Shown: positions 25,368 through 33,484 of the stretch, in pieces
How the letters are laid out: the number at the start of each line of letters is the position of its first letter
Position numbering within the stretch: position 1 is the stretch's first letter
The notes under the pieces: generated by a model
What the model was told of the DNA's origin: nothing
Seen by the model: only the letters and a program-made list of their open reading frames with translations
The model's database searches: none
Position numbers and translations under genes: made by a program
Assembly (NCBI RefSeq): GCF_015910445.1
Contig: NZ_CP048882.1
Span: 6,507,501 to 6,571,500 of the forward strand
DNA from: Streptomyces bathyalis
GTDB lineage: Bacteria > Actinomycetota > Actinomycetes > Streptomycetales > Streptomycetaceae
Direction: 5' to 3'
DNA: 64,000 bases

Positions 25368-26236
25368 ACTTCTCCCTTGTGGTCGCCCGAGACCTCAGGA
25401 GTCCTCGCCAGCTGGAAGCTGCCGAGGCCCACCAGCGCCAGCGCCGCCAGCTCAGGGAAGACGAGCACCCCGAGCCGCAGGTGCTCCTCGAAGAGCACCG
25501 CACCGAGCACGAGACTCATCAGCGAGTCCCCCAGTGTCAGCGCGGGCTGGGACGCGACCAGCGTTCCCGCGCGCAGCGTCATCTGGAGTAGCAGGAAGCT
25601 CGCCAGCCCGATCACGGCGACGCCGTAGGTCTGCCATGCCGTCAGCAGCGCCACCAGGCCGTCGGACAGCCGGGCGACCGCGTCCTTCATCAGCGCCGCG
25701 GTGCTGGAGAATCCGAAGGCCGTGGCCGTACCGAGAACCGTCGCGCGGGGCGAGGACGGCAGCCGCGTGGCGAGCAGGAGCAGCAGCAGGACCAGGGCCA
25801 GCAGCACCGCTCCCGTCGCCACCCACCGCCCCACCGGCACCCGTGTCGTACCCGTGGAGGGGTCGATGAGGACGAGGAAGACGCCCAGCCCCGTCACCAT
25901 CGACAGGAACGCCCACCAGGCGCGCTTGTCCGGCCGGCGGTGGAAGAAGAAGCTGCCCACGACCAGCGTGAAGAGCAGTTCCGTCGCCATCACCGGCTGC
26001 ACCACCGCCAGCGGGCCCGTGGCCAGAGCGCCCGCCTGGAAGATTCCGGAGAAGACGAGCATCCCCGTGCCCCACATCCACACGGGCCGGTGAAGGAGGT
26101 GCGTGAGCCAGGAGAAGCGCCTGCCGCTGGAGGTGATCCGCTCCGTCGCCGCGGCACGCCGCTGCAGTACGGACGCCGCCGCGTTGGCCAGGGCAGCCAG
26201 CAGCGCGAGGAAGACACTTACCGCCGTGAGCAACAC
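25361..26236 (-). CDS. DMT/EamA-like multi-span membrane protein
   Basis: This 291-aa membrane protein has about nine hydrophobic helices and a duplicated EamA-like architecture, with VFSGIFQAGALATGPLAVVQP in the first half and SQPALTLGDSLMSLVLGAVLFEE in the second. Such proteins are drug/metabolite-type transporters, with substrate not deducible. GTG at 26236 is chosen, with TAGGAG 10 nt upstream. It lies 13 nt after the SDR gene and is coupled to the deacetylase, so the three form one transcript. Confidence 0.8.
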   Translation of the reverse strand: MLLTAVSVFLALLAALANAAASVLQRRAAATERITSSGRRFSWLTHLLHRPVWMWGTGMLVFSGIFQAGALATGPLAVVQPVMATELLFTLVVGSFFFHRRPDKRAWWAFLSMVTGLGVFLVLIDPSTGTTRVPVGRWVATGAVLLALVLLLLLLATRLPSSPRATVLGTATAFGFSSTAALMKDAVARLSDGLVALLTAWQTYGVAVIGLASFLLLQMTLRAGTLVASQPALTLGDSLMSLVLGAVLFEEHLRLGVLVFPELAALALVGLGSFQLARTPEVSGDHKGEVW

Positions 26237-26249
26237 GTCGCATTGACTC

Positions 26250-27035
26250 CTAGCCGAAGCGCTGGGCGAGGGAGCGGAAGACACCGGGCGCGGCGCCGTG
26301 CAGCCGGGCAGGCATGCCGAGCCAGCCGGGGACGTACGCGTCGGGCCTTCCGTGTACCAGCGCCCTGCGCACGGCGTCCGCCACCTGTGCGGGCGGCACC
26401 GGCCGGGGCCTCGTCCGGTGGTAAGGGGCACCGCGGCGCCCGAAGAAGGGGGTGTCCACTGCTCCCGGCAGCACGATGGAGACGCGTACACCGGTCGAGG
26501 AGAGCTCGTATCGCAGGCTGTCGGCGAACGCGATCAGGCCGCCCTTCGTCGCTGCGTACACCGCTTCGTCCCGTACGCCGACGGTGCCGGCCATGGAGCC
26601 GATGAGGACGATGCGGCCCCTGCGGCGGGCGACCATGCCGGGCAGCAGCAGCCGTACCAGGTGCATGACGGCGGAGAGATTGACCGACAGCAGCCGGTCG
26701 ATGGATTCCACGGGCTGCGCGGTGAACGGCCCTGCCCAGCCGATTCCCGCCGCGGCGACCAGCGCGTCGACCCGGCCGCCGTGCGCCAGTGCCTCGCGGG
26801 CCAGGCGTGCGCGCGACTGCGGATCGGTGACGTCGGCGGCCAGAGCCGTGCCCCGGGTGCGTACCGCGACGTCGCCCAGCCGCTCCTCGTCACGCCCGTT
26901 CAGCAGCAGGCGCCAGCTGCCCTCCGCCGCGAGCTTCTCGGCGACCGCCGTGCCGATGCCCGACGAGGCACCGGTGATGAGCGCCACCGGCCGCTGCGTG
27001 CCGCGCGTCACGAGCTGGCCAGAACCCTCGAACAT
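26250..27035 (-). CDS. SDR-family oxidoreductase
   Basis: This is a 261-aa classical short-chain dehydrogenase: TGASSGIGTAVAEKL for NAD(P) binding, VNLSAVMHLV, the catalytic Ser in IGSMAG and YAATKGG (Tyr/Lys). The C-terminal extension PYHRTRPRPVPPAQVADAV resembles the DltE/YqjQ-like group that acts on lipids or cell-wall intermediates. ATG at 27035 follows GGAGGG. It heads the SDR, DMT, deacetylase operon and faces the glycosyltransferase gene across about 200 nt. Confidence 0.88.
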   Translation of the reverse strand: MFEGSGQLVTRGTQRPVALITGASSGIGTAVAEKLAAEGSWRLLLNGRDEERLGDVAVRTRGTALAADVTDPQSRARLAREALAHGGRVDALVAAAGIGWAGPFTAQPVESIDRLLSVNLSAVMHLVRLLLPGMVARRRGRIVLIGSMAGTVGVRDEAVYAATKGGLIAFADSLRYELSSTGVRVSIVLPGAVDTPFFGRRGAPYHRTRPRPVPPAQVADAVRRALVHGRPDAYVPGWLGMPARLHGAAPGVFRSLAQRFG

Positions 27036-27233
27036 GACACCCTCCGGGTGATCAGGAGCAGGACTCCCAGAATGCTGGCTATCTGCCGCAGCCGCCTGTG
27101 GGGCCTTGATCGCACGGCAGCCCGAATCACCCGATCGGGCCCGGTTCGCCTCAGCCGTAACGCGGCACCCAAGAGGTCCGTACGGGCGACGGACCGCGCG
27201 TCCGGAGCCGATCACCGGACCTGGGGGAGCGCT

Positions 27234-28370
27234 GTGCGGCAACGGTTTCTGCTCCTGAGCGCCAGCATGGGCGCGGGCCACGACGCGGTCGCCGGCGAGA
27301 TCGCCGAGCGTCTGCGGGCACGTGGCCACTCGGCCCGCATCCAGGATGTGCTGGCACTGCTCCCCTCGGGGGTAGGGCCCGCGCTCCGCTCGGGCTACCG
27401 GGGGTCGGTCCGTCACGTTCCGCAGCTCTACGCGTGGATCTACGCCGCGTTCCTCGCGCCGGTCGGACGGGGCGGGGCGTCGGTGCCGAGGCCGGGCAGC
27501 GCGCCTCTGGCGGCGCTCGCGGAGCGGCCGCTGATGAACGTCGTCGAGGGCTGGCAGCCCGATGCGGTGATTTCCACCTTCCATCTGTCGGCCCAGGTGA
27601 CGGGGCGGCTGCGCCGACGTGGAGCTCTGCGCGTTCCCAGCGTGGTGACGGTCGTCGACTTCGCCGTGCACCGCGGATGGCTCCATCCGGGCAACGACGT
27701 GTACCTGTGCGTCACCGAGTCCGCGGCGCGCACCGCGGCGGCCGTCACGGGCAGCCCGGCGGAGGCGACCGGCCCGGTTGTACCCGAACGGTTCGGCGGA
27801 GGGAGCGGCGTCCGGGGCAGAGGGGTGGATTCCCCGTACTGGCGGGGCGAGTTCGAACGGCTCGCTCACGGCAGGCCGGTGGTCCTGCTCTCCGCGGGAG
27901 CCTGGGGTGTCGGGTCCGGACTGACGGAGACGGCAAGGGAGTTGGCGGCCCGCGGATTCTTCCCCGTGCTGCTGTGCGGACGGGACGAGAAGCTGCGCCG
28001 GCGAGCGGCGACGCTGCCCGGGGCACTCGCGCTGGGCTGGGTCGAGGACATGGCCGGGCTGATGGCCTCCGCGGACGCGCTCGTCGACAACGCGGCGGGG
28101 CAGACCGCCGCTCAGGCGCTCGCCGCCGGGGTCCCGGTGATCGGATACCGGCCGCTCCCCGGGCACGGCGCCGAGGGCATACGGGAGATGGCCGAGGCCG
28201 GTCTGACCGAATTGACCACCGGACATGAGGAGTTGGCGGCCGCGCTGGAGAGCGTCGTCCGGCCGGGCGCGGCGCGTGAGAGGCGCATATACCGTGGCCG
28301 TGAACTCTTCCGTGCGGACGCCGCGCAGCGGATCACGGACCTCACCCTGGCAGGGGTGCGGGCGGCCTGA
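27234..28370 (+). CDS. GT28/MGDG-synthase-like glycosyltransferase
   Basis: This 378-aa glycosyltransferase resembles monogalactosyldiacylglycerol synthase and processive diacylglycerol glucosyltransferases. The N-terminal acceptor half is FLLLSASMGAGHDAVAGEIA; the C-terminal nucleotide-sugar half has LSAGAWGVGSG, LGWVEDMAGLMASADALVDN and GQTAAQALAAGVPVIGYRP. The likely product is a glycolipid, by analogy only. GTG at 27234 follows GGGGGAG. It is divergent from the SDR/DMT/deacetylase operon, which may share the pathway. Confidence 0.85.
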   Translation: MRQRFLLLSASMGAGHDAVAGEIAERLRARGHSARIQDVLALLPSGVGPALRSGYRGSVRHVPQLYAWIYAAFLAPVGRGGASVPRPGSAPLAALAERPLMNVVEGWQPDAVISTFHLSAQVTGRLRRRGALRVPSVVTVVDFAVHRGWLHPGNDVYLCVTESAARTAAAVTGSPAEATGPVVPERFGGGSGVRGRGVDSPYWRGEFERLAHGRPVVLLSAGAWGVGSGLTETARELAARGFFPVLLCGRDEKLRRRAATLPGALALGWVEDMAGLMASADALVDNAAGQTAAQALAAGVPVIGYRPLPGHGAEGIREMAEAGLTELTTGHEELAAALESVVRPGAARERRIYRGRELFRADAAQRITDLTLAGVRAA

Positions 28371-28504
28371 CGTCCGGAACTCCGGCCTGCTGACCGCCGG
28401 GGCTCCCGGCGGACCGCCACCGTTCCGGATCCGGCCGTCCGCACACCGTGTCCCGTACTGCGTTCTGCCCGTTTTGTCCGACCGTGGACGGGAACCTGGA
28501 GCCG

Positions 28505-28918
28505 ATGAGCGAACACGAGCGATCCCGTACCGTGGCGGCGCCCCCGGAGGACGTATTCGCGCAGGCCGGCGACCTCGGCCAGATCGACGCGTGGCTTCCC
28601 CGGGACCTGCACGTGCGCCGCGAGGACCCGCCGGCCGTCACCGTGCACGACGACAGCACCGGCAGGGACGCCCCCGCACTGCTGAAGGCCAGGCCGGACC
28701 AGCTCCGCCTGGAGTGGAGCACACGGGACGGCGGAAGCTACGCGGGCTGGCTCCAGGTGGAGGGCATCGACGGGGGCGCCAGCTCGGTCACCGTCCACCT
28801 GTCCTTCCTGGACGAGGGGCATGCGCCCCCGGACAACGAGGTGACCGTCGCGCTCGACGAGAGCCTGGACCGGCTCGCCGAGCAGGTACGGGTGCGGGCC
28901 GACAGGTCGGGACGGTAG
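28505..28918 (+). CDS. SRPBCC-family small protein
   Basis: This 137-aa protein has a START/SRPBCC-like pattern: an opening strand ERSRTVAAPPEDVFAQAGD, LGQIDAWLP in the first helix region, beta strands through LEWSTRDGGSYAGWLQVEG, and the long C-terminal helix VTVALDESLDRLAEQVRVR. ATG at 28505 follows GGAG; an upstream in-frame ATG at 28448 is less likely. Ligand and role are unknown. It is a single gene, separated from its neighbours on both sides. Confidence 0.72.
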   Translation: MSEHERSRTVAAPPEDVFAQAGDLGQIDAWLPRDLHVRREDPPAVTVHDDSTGRDAPALLKARPDQLRLEWSTRDGGSYAGWLQVEGIDGGASSVTVHLSFLDEGHAPPDNEVTVALDESLDRLAEQVRVRADRSGR

Positions 28919-28986
28919 GGGAGCCCCCGAACGGGCGGGCGTCAGCTCGCCGTCCGTCACGGCCGCAGGGTGGTCGCGACGGGCCG

Positions 28987-29262
28987 TCAGCCCGCCGCGG
29001 CGCCGCTCTCGTCGGCGATCAACGCGACCCATCCGTAAGGCAGTTCCTCGCCGTCGACGGTGATCGCCTCGACGGTGCGGGTCCGGGGGTCGACGTCGGC
29101 CTCCACGCCTTCGCCCGCGTAGCGCGGATAGCCGCTCTCACCGATGGCCCCCGTCGCGTGCACCGTGATCACCCGCAGCACGGGGCCGTGGTCCGGGTGG
29201 CCTTCGAGGTCGGCGGTCTGCGGCTGGAGGAGGATGTCGTAGCTGGCTTCACCAGGGCGCAT
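28987..29262 (-). CDS. Small hypothetical protein (DUF6296-like)
   Basis: This 91-aa, beta-rich soluble protein has VLRVITVHATGAIGESGYPR then YAGEGVEADVDPRTRTVEAI. The spacing resembles the small Streptomyces DUF6296 family, but the match is weak and from memory. ATG at 29262 has no strong ribosome site, so the true start is uncertain. It follows the CoA-transferase gene on the same strand after 110 nt. Function unknown. Confidence 0.5.
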   Translation of the reverse strand: MRPGEASYDILLQPQTADLEGHPDHGPVLRVITVHATGAIGESGYPRYAGEGVEADVDPRTRTVEAITVDGEELPYGWVALIADESGAAAG

Positions 29263-29372
29263 GTCTTCGACGATAGGCGCGTGTGCGGCCGGGCGCCTCC
29301 CGCGGGGCGGGAGCGCGGGACCAGTCGGGACGAGGTCGTGGCCGCCGCGCGGGCAGCCGGTGGTCGAGGGCT

Positions 29373-30560
29373 TCAGACGACGCCGTCGGCCCGCAGCGCC
29401 TCGACGGCGTCGGCGGAGTGGCCGAGCTCGCCGAGGATGTCCGCGGTGTGCTCGCCGGGCGCGGGGACCGGATCCATGCGGGCGCTCGTACCGGCGATGT
29501 CGACCGGCGGGAGCAGGGCACGCACCGATGCGCCGGGGACGCCCACGTCGCGCCAGCGGTCGCGGCCGCTGAGCACCGGGTGTGCGAGGAACTCGGCGAC
29601 CGAGTTGACGCCAGCGCAGGCGACACCGATCCGGTCGAGGGTGCCGATGATGTCCTCGGACCCGGACCGGGCGAAGCGTTCGGCGACGACGGCGTTGAGT
29701 TCCGCCCTGTGCTGCACGCGGGCGGAGGACGTGGCGAAGCGAGGGTCGTCCGTCAGGGCAGGGTCCTCGAGGAACTCCGCGCACAGGGCGGCCCATTCGC
29801 GCTCGTTCTGGATGGAGAAGAGCACCTCCTTGCCGTCGGCCGCGGTGTAGGCGCCGTACGGGGCGATGGTGGGGTGCTGCGTGCCCAGACGCGGCGGCTG
29901 CGTTCCCGCGTGGGCGGTGTAATAGGCGGGCTGGCCCATCCACTCGGCCAGAGCCTCGAACAGGGAGACCTCGACGGGGCGGGCCACGCCGGTGGTCGCC
30001 CGGGTGAACAGGGCCGTCAGGACCCCGCTGTAGGCGTACATGCCCGCAGCGATGTCCGCGACGGAGACCCCTGCCCTCGCCGACTCGTCGTCGGTGCCGG
30101 TGAGCGAGACGAGACCGGTCTGGCACTGCACGAGAAGGTCGTACGCCTTCCGGTCCGACCACGGGCCGCTCGTGCCGTACCCGGAGATGGTGCAGGGGAT
30201 CAGACGCGGGTGCGCGGCGGTGACCTCCTCGGGGGAGAGGCCCAGCCTCGCCGCGGCCCCCGGTGCGAGATTGCTGACGAACACATCGGCCTGGCCGAGG
30301 AGTTGACCCAGCACGGCACGCCCGCGCTCGTCCTTCACATCCAGGCTCAGGGACTCCTTGGAGCGGTTGAGCCAGACGAAATAGCTGGAGTGCCCGTGCA
30401 CCGTCGTGTCGTAGCGCCGGGCGAAGTCACCGCCGCCGGGGCGCTCGATCTTGATAACGCGGGCGCCGAGGTCGGCGAGCTGACGGGTGGCGAACGGGGC
30501 TGCCACGGCCTGTTCGAGGCTGACGACGGTGATGCCGTCCAGCGGCCGGACGTCGGTCAT
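29373..30560 (-). CDS. CaiB/BaiF-type (family III) CoA-transferase
   Basis: This 395-aa enzyme of the formyl-CoA/carnitine-CoA/succinyl-CoA:mesaconate transferase family moves CoA between carboxylic acids. Seen are VVSLEQAVAAPFATRQLADL, RVIKIERPGGGDFARRYD, WLNRSKESLSLDVKD and the YDLLVQCQTG loop bearing the catalytic Asp. It is divergent from a mesaconyl/itaconyl-CoA hydratase-like gene and a GntR regulator, so the likely substrate is a C4-C5 dicarboxylate such as mesaconate, itaconate or citramalate (inference). Confidence 0.88.
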   Translation of the reverse strand: MTDVRPLDGITVVSLEQAVAAPFATRQLADLGARVIKIERPGGGDFARRYDTTVHGHSSYFVWLNRSKESLSLDVKDERGRAVLGQLLGQADVFVSNLAPGAAARLGLSPEEVTAAHPRLIPCTISGYGTSGPWSDRKAYDLLVQCQTGLVSLTGTDDESARAGVSVADIAAGMYAYSGVLTALFTRATTGVARPVEVSLFEALAEWMGQPAYYTAHAGTQPPRLGTQHPTIAPYGAYTAADGKEVLFSIQNEREWAALCAEFLEDPALTDDPRFATSSARVQHRAELNAVVAERFARSGSEDIIGTLDRIGVACAGVNSVAEFLAHPVLSGRDRWRDVGVPGASVRALLPPVDIAGTSARMDPVPAPGEHTADILGELGHSADAVEALRADGVV

Positions 30561-30613
30561 GGACGCTCTCCGTTCGTCTCCGCGTGCTCCGTCGGACCCT
30601 CGTCAAGCCCGGG

Positions 30614-30743
30614 GTACCGGGACGATTTGTACGGCCAATTCGCTCGGGATGTCAATGCCGCTGTGAACTGCTAGAACTCTTCCCGGCCTTGACCAAAGGG
30701 CCGCCCACTCCACAGAATTCCCCTGTTTTGTACGTACCGGGAC
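30614..30743. promoter_or_regulatory. Divergent promoter region with two copies of a paired motif
   Basis: Between the CoA-transferase and hydratase genes, two sequence words occur twice in opposite order: GTACCGGGAC (30614-30623) then TTGTACG (30627-30633), and TTGTACG (30728-30734) then GTACCGGGAC (30734-30743). They may be operators for the nearby GntR-family regulator. No database consensus is claimed. Confidence 0.35.
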
Positions 30744-30791
30744 AGCGCACGGTGCGCCCTCGGGCGGGAGCGTGAGAGCGAGGGGATACCC

Positions 30792-31739
30792 GTGTCCGAG
30801 TCCGGCTCCGGCGGCTCCGGCGGATCAGGCGGATCCGAAGGCCGCGGCGGCGCAGACGTCCTCAGGGAGGTCGCCGATACGTGGCGGCCCGGTCCCGAAC
30901 ACAGCGCCGACGCCCTCGACCCGGGGCCGTCCGCCGCGCTGTCGGCGGTGCTCGGTCTGCCGGCGCCCGCCGCCGAGGCCGGACAGCCGCTTCCCCCGCT
31001 GTGGCAGTGGCTGCACTTCCTGCGCTGGCCACCCCAGCACCGCCTCGGCGCCGACGGGCACCCGCGCGACGGGCACTTTCTGCCGCCGCTGCCCCAACGG
31101 CGGCGGATGTTCGCCGGCGGACGCCTCGAGGTGCGCGCACCGCTCACGCTGGGCCGGCCCGCCGAACTGACCAGCTCCGTCACCGGCGTTGAGGTCAAGG
31201 AGGGACGCAGCGGCGCGCTGCTGTTCGTGACCGTACGCGGCGAGTACCGGCAGGAAGGCACGCTGTGCCTGACGGAGGAACAGGACCTGGTCTACCGGAG
31301 CGGCGGGGGAGCCCCCGTCCCCGAGGGCCTCGTTCCTGACACGGAGACGGCGCCGGAGGCGGGTGCGCCCTGGCAGTCGCCGTGGAGCACCGACCCCACC
31401 CTGCTCTTCCGCTTCAGCGCCCTCACCGCCAACGCCCACCGCATCCACTACGACGCCCCCTACACCACGGGCACCGAGGGGTATCCGGGGCTGGTCGTGC
31501 ACGGGCCGCTGCTGGTCCTGTCGATGCTGGAGCTCGTCAGGCGCGAGGCACCGGACCGTACGGTGCGCACCCTGTCGTACAGGCTCCGCAAGCCGGTCTT
31601 CTGCGGTGAACGGCTGCTGACGTGCGGCGAGGACGAGAAGCCGCACTCCGGGAACAACGTCGGCGGCGGCAACGTGCGTCTGTGGGTGGCCAGTTGCCGC
31701 GAGGACGCGCACGCCACCGCGGAGGTGACCCTCGCGTGA
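30792..31739 (+). CDS. MaoC/FAS1-like CoA hydratase (mesaconyl-C4-CoA hydratase type)
   Basis: This 315-aa double hot-dog protein has a Gly/Ser-rich N terminus. The first half has HFLRWPPQHRLGADGHPRDG and FLPPLPQRRRMFAGG, typical of mesaconyl-C4-CoA and itaconyl-CoA hydratases and fungal-type HTD2. The second half has the hydratase signature LLFRFSALTANAHRIHYDAP and VVHGPLLV. It would hydrate the unsaturated CoA ester made by the divergent CoA-transferase. Its TGA overlaps the GTG of the GntR gene, so the two are coupled. No citramalyl-CoA lyase is present in the window. Confidence 0.82.
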   Translation: MSESGSGGSGGSGGSEGRGGADVLREVADTWRPGPEHSADALDPGPSAALSAVLGLPAPAAEAGQPLPPLWQWLHFLRWPPQHRLGADGHPRDGHFLPPLPQRRRMFAGGRLEVRAPLTLGRPAELTSSVTGVEVKEGRSGALLFVTVRGEYRQEGTLCLTEEQDLVYRSGGGAPVPEGLVPDTETAPEAGAPWQSPWSTDPTLLFRFSALTANAHRIHYDAPYTTGTEGYPGLVVHGPLLVLSMLELVRREAPDRTVRTLSYRLRKPVFCGERLLTCGEDEKPHSGNNVGGGNVRLWVASCREDAHATAEVTLA

Positions 31740-32551
31740 CGGGCAGCGGCAACGGCACCGGAACGGGTTCCGGCAGAGCTGCGGGCGCCGCCGCCTCCGC
31801 GACACCGGGGGTCCCGGGCCGCGCCCGCACCGCCTACCGCGGACTCGCCGACGATCTGCGCGCGGGGCTCCTCTCACGCAGCTACCCGGAGGGCACGCGG
31901 CTGCCCACGGAGGCGGAGCTGGCCCGCACGTACCGGGTCAGCCGGCAGACCGTTCGCCGTGCCTTCCAGGACCTCGTCGCCGAAGGGCTGGTGCACCGCG
32001 TGCCCGGTCGCGGAACGTTCGCGGCGCCACGCGGCGGCCCCTATCTGCGCCAGTTCGGTTCGGTGGACGACCTGATGAGCCTTGCCGTCGATACGACCAT
32101 GCGGCTGTCGGCGCCGCTCCGCCGTCAGGTCGACGTCGACGCAGCGGGCAGGCTGGGCCTGGAGAGCGACGTCGTGCACACCGCGGGCTTCCTGCGGCTC
32201 CACGAGGACGTTCCGTTCTGCCACACCGCCGTATGGTTGCCGCCCCACGTCGCCGGGGCGGTGCAGTCCGTGCCCGAACTCACCGACGAGGGAAGCGTCA
32301 GCACCGTCACCGTCATCGGACTGCTGGACGAGCGGCTGCCCGCGCCCATCACGGACGCGGAACAGAGCATCACGGTGGCGGCCGCGCCGGAGCAGGTGGC
32401 GGCGGAGCTGCGCTGCGAGCCGCACCATCCCGTGCTGAGGATCGACCGGCTGTACGCAACGGCCACGGGCGAGCGCGTCGAGCTGGCGGTGAGTCACTTC
32501 CTGCCGGAGCAGTACTCCTACAGGGTGCGGCTGCGACGCGGGCCGCTCTGA
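31736..32551 (+). CDS. GntR-family regulator with UTRA domain
   Basis: This 271-aa repressor-type regulator has a low-complexity Gly/Ala N terminus (about 1-27). A winged helix follows (YRGLADDLRAGLLSRSYPEG, LPTEAELARTYRVSRQTVRR, GLVHRVPGRGTF; about 28-98), then a UTRA effector domain ending VELAVSHFLPEQYSY. It starts at GTG 31736 within the hydratase stop, and so probably controls this divergent dicarboxylate-CoA locus in response to a pathway acid or CoA ester. Confidence 0.9.
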   Translation: MTGSGNGTGTGSGRAAGAAASATPGVPGRARTAYRGLADDLRAGLLSRSYPEGTRLPTEAELARTYRVSRQTVRRAFQDLVAEGLVHRVPGRGTFAAPRGGPYLRQFGSVDDLMSLAVDTTMRLSAPLRRQVDVDAAGRLGLESDVVHTAGFLRLHEDVPFCHTAVWLPPHVAGAVQSVPELTDEGSVSTVTVIGLLDERLPAPITDAEQSITVAAAPEQVAAELRCEPHHPVLRIDRLYATATGERVELAVSHFLPEQYSYRVRLRRGPL

Positions 32552-32609
32552 CGCGGGGCCGTACGACGGCCGACGGCCGACGGGCCGGGGCCGAGGGCGT
32601 GGCCGGGGC

Positions 32610-33395
32610 TCAGGGCGTGGGCACCCCTGCCGGCCGCGCCGGGCGCGAGAAGCGCACGGGCACACCCGGCGAATACAGCACGCTCAACGGGTCGCCCCGG
32701 GGCGCAGGCAGACCGGCCGTCGTGACCAAGTCCTCGTCGCACTCGGTCAGTTCGGCGCGGTGCAGCGGCCAGCGCGGGTGGTCGTTGGGCAGGTACACGG
32801 CCCTGTCGAAGAAGGTGTAGTGCATGCCCCAGCGGGCCGTCAGAAAGTGCTCGAGCTCCGTGGGCTCCTCGACCGGCTCACCGGTCCTTATGGTCATCCG
32901 GCAGCGCGCGCCCCGCGGTCCGGGCCAGCGGCGCCTGCTGGCGTAGGTGATGCTCCTGCCCTGCCGCCGCACCGACATCCGCGCCCACCGGTAGGGCATG
33001 CGGAACGCGGTCAGCGCGACCGTCACCGGTATCAGCCGCGAGGCGTCGAGGGAGCGGAAGACCACGCCTCGCCGCCCGTGTTCGTCCACCGAGTACAGGC
33101 GGACATTCGTCTCGGGAAAGCTGCCCAGATACGGGATGCCCGGCAGCCGGAACCAGCCCACACGGTGCATGCGGAAGGCGACGAGGCCGATGTAGGTCCT
33201 GCCGTGCAGCACGTCCGGGACGGTGCCCGGCGGCAGCAGCGGCGCCACGTCCGAGGGGTCCGCCGCCCAGTGCACGAAGGCCAGGTCGAGCCAGGACTGC
33301 GTGAGCAGCGGCCGCGACGTGGAGCCTGGCGGCTCGGGCGTGACGGGCTGGGGTTCCCGGGCTGTGTGGGGCACCGGGTCAGCATCGCAGACCAC
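32610..33395 (-). CDS. DUF2071 (YqjF-like) protein
   Basis: This 261-aa protein of the DUF2071/YqjF family has LLTQSWLDLAFVHWAADP, LLPPGTVPDVLHGRTYIGLV, FPETNVRLYSVDEHGRRGVV, and a C-terminal LTARWGMHYTFFDRAVYLPN. The fold is predicted acetoacetate-decarboxylase-like. No enzymatic activity is established for this group and the Lys nucleophile of true decarboxylases is not evident. It is isolated, followed on the minus strand by convergent DNA. Confidence 0.85.
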   Translation of the reverse strand: MVCDADPVPHTAREPQPVTPEPPGSTSRPLLTQSWLDLAFVHWAADPSDVAPLLPPGTVPDVLHGRTYIGLVAFRMHRVGWFRLPGIPYLGSFPETNVRLYSVDEHGRRGVVFRSLDASRLIPVTVALTAFRMPYRWARMSVRRQGRSITYASRRRWPGPRGARCRMTIRTGEPVEEPTELEHFLTARWGMHYTFFDRAVYLPNDHPRWPLHRAELTECDEDLVTTAGLPAPRGDPLSVLYSPGVPVRFSRPARPAGVPTP

Positions 33396-33424
33396 TGGCG
33401 GCGCGTCGCCGGTGGAGGAAGAAG

Positions 33425-33470
33425 CGCGAGGGATGCGGCCGGGGAGAGCGACCCGGCCGCATCCCTCGCG
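33425..33470. terminator. 19-bp perfect hairpin terminator of the amidase gene
   Basis: Perfect 19-bp arms (33425-33443 and 33452-33470) surround an 8-nt loop, 15 nt beyond the stop of the minus-strand amidase gene. The stem core is GGGATGCGGCCGGG. This is the strongest hairpin seen in the window and can act as a factor-independent terminator despite lacking a U-tract. Confidence 0.85.
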
Positions 33471-33484
33471 TCAGGGCTGCTGCG

